Origin: Euborellia annulipes
Lineage: Eukaryota; Arthropoda; Insecta; Dermaptera; Anisolabididae
Assembly: GCA_023213315.1 (NCBI GenBank)
Contig: JAKCPI010001839.1
Span: 113,206-177,205 of the forward strand
Direction: 5' to 3'
Length of the DNA stretch: 64,000 bases
Shown here: piece after piece, positions 62,961-64,000 of the stretch
How positions within the stretch are numbered: the first letter of the stretch is position 1
Layout of the letters: the number at the start of each line of letters is the position of its first letter
Notes under the pieces: generated by a model
What the model saw: the letters and a program-made list of their open reading frames with translations, nothing else
The model's database searches: none
What the model was told of the DNA's origin: nothing
Position numbers and translations under genes: made by a program

Positions 62961-63530
62961 ATGCAAAAAAGGAGAGGAGATAAAGTGTCTCCCTGCAGAA
63001 CACCTTTGTTAATTTTAATATTTTTAGAAATTTTTCCATTCACATCTATCACAAAATTAGCTTTATCGTATAAGGATTTTATAGTTCTAATTATCTTAGA
63101 GCTCAGGCCGAGGTTTAGCAGTTTCCTCCATAAAAGTTCATGATTGACATTATCAAAGGCTCGTTTGAAGTCTATGAAGGCCACATAAACTCTTCTACCC
63201 CTAAGTCTCAGATGGAAGTTCACCACGGCATTCAAAATAAATATGTTATCGATGCAGCCTCGGCCCCTACGAAATCCGGAATGAGTCTCAGGCAGTACTT
63301 GGTGATTTTCAGCCCAGGTGGTGATTCTTTGTGTTAATATTCTGGTTAAAACTTTGGTTAAATTATTAATCAATGAGATACCTCTATAATTTTCAGGACA
63401 GTGAGGATCCCCCTTTTTAAATAGTAATATTAGTTTAGTTCTACATAATGACTCAGGGATGTCTTGACTTTCGAAGATTTTATTGAATAACTTTACGATG
63501 ATTTCTTTTCCCTTCAATGTTATATTTTTA
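62961..63530 (-). pseudogene. LINE RT fingers/palm
   Basis: Frame with KLILLFKKGDPHCPENYRGI, SGFRRGRGCIDNIF, FIDFKRAFDNVNHELLW (catalytic Asp) and GVLQGDTLSPLLF. It begins after a frameshift near 63538, where SEFLKNITLKGKE takes over from the upstream frame. Confidence 0.88.
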
Positions 63531-63538
63531 AGGAATTC

Positions 63539-64000
63539 CGAGGGTTACACAAATAGAAGGCAAAGAGTCCAAATCGGACATGTCGAAAGGTGCATGGAGA
63601 GCGGGGTCGCCATCATAGAGATCAATATTCAAGGTGTGTTTCAAGTTGTGTTGATCTTTGTATAGATTAAAGTAAAATTCTTTCCATATGTCAATCTTAA
63701 TAGGGTTTATAAAATTTTTTCGAGCTTTTAACTGGTTAATTCTCGCCCAGAATTTATGTGGTGCGTCTATGCTGGCGAGGTCCTCACAAACCCGGTCGAA
63801 ATAGTTTTTTCTTGCATTCTTTTACTTTTTGTTTGAACAACAATTTATCATATAAATATTTTTCAACCTTATGGTCTTCAAAACGATCTCTTCTACAGAT
63901 CCTCAAGGATCTCGCCATCGCTTTTTTCAGCTTCCTGCATTCCAGGCTGAACCACGGGTTACCAAACTTTCCTGATTTTGAGCCATGGGTTCGAACTAAA
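63539..64000 (-). pseudogene. LINE linker region, partial
   Basis: From the window edge the frame reads KFGNPWFSLECRKLKKAM, typical of the segment between endonuclease and RT, to about 63830. After a frameshift in an A-rich run it continues HKFWARINQLKARKNF and DLDSLPSIC down to 63539. The endonuclease lies outside the window. Confidence 0.75.

Larger units (their letters stand above)
61590..64000 (-). mobile_element. LINE retrotransposon, 5' end outside the window
   Basis: The minus-strand element runs from the window edge to an AT-rich tail (TTTATTTATTT-type on the plus strand near 61590-61615). It carries linker, RT and a C-terminal zinc motif. Three or more frameshifts mark it as dead. 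I place it among non-LTR elements of the jockey/I/R1 assemblage without a firm clade. Confidence 0.85.

Overview
This window looks like a stretch of an AT-rich metazoan nuclear genome, most likely an arthropod. There is no bacterial gene organisation. The coding content is almost entirely eukaryotic mobile elements: LTR retrotransposons of the Copia and Gypsy types, jockey-like and other LINEs, Penelope-like elements (PLEs) with hammerhead-ribozyme ends, a mariner, hAT elements with 8-bp target-site duplications, TA-flanked MITEs and tRNA-headed SINEs. Long A/T runs and G/C homopolymers inside transposon ends are everywhere. A small-crustacean genome such as a sea louse would fit, but the species cannot be fixed from the sequence alone.

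Layout. 1-5 kb: SINEs, a UUCG-loop hairpin repeat and a composite of nested MITEs with a LINE fragment. 5-14 kb: palindromes, a roughly 125-bp tandem array with poly-C tracts (8.5-9.7 kb) between 480-bp inverted arms, a Tc1-like foldback and degenerate AT repeats. 14.8-16.6 kb: a large palindrome that carries a gene-like exon with splice sites in both arms. 17.1-19.3 kb: a decayed Gypsy pol on the minus strand. 19.8-22.6 kb: a second, inverted copy of the 2.6-4.6 kb composite. 23-23.7 kb: a hAT with an internal CpG-rich minisatellite. 25.1-29.1 kb: a nested palindrome enclosing a truncated PLE with a GIY-YIG domain. 32.7-37.8 kb: a rearranged jockey-like LINE broken by hAT and foldback insertions. 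40.9-41.5 kb: a PLE remnant with a hAT inserted in its hammerhead core. 44.7-51.3 kb: a hAT containing a young, complete Gypsy element (45855-50789). 51.9-55.3 kb: PLE ends, a palindrome with Thr/Asn/Ser-rich ORFs, a mariner relic and another hAT. 56758-61398: a full-length Copia with one intact 1324-codon ORF. 61.6-64 kb: a frameshifted LINE on the minus strand that runs off the window.

How the parts relate. Insertions can be ordered by nesting: Gypsy into hAT, hAT into LINE, hAT into PLE, SINE into MITE. The Copia (one LTR difference seen) and Gypsy (three small LTR differences) are the youngest. The Copia could be autonomous. The Gypsy has a one-base frameshift in integrase. The only sequence that resembles a host gene is a possible 33-codon terminal exon at 55403-55501 on the minus strand. 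A two-exon gene-like structure in the palindrome at 15.3-15.8 kb may be a captured gene.
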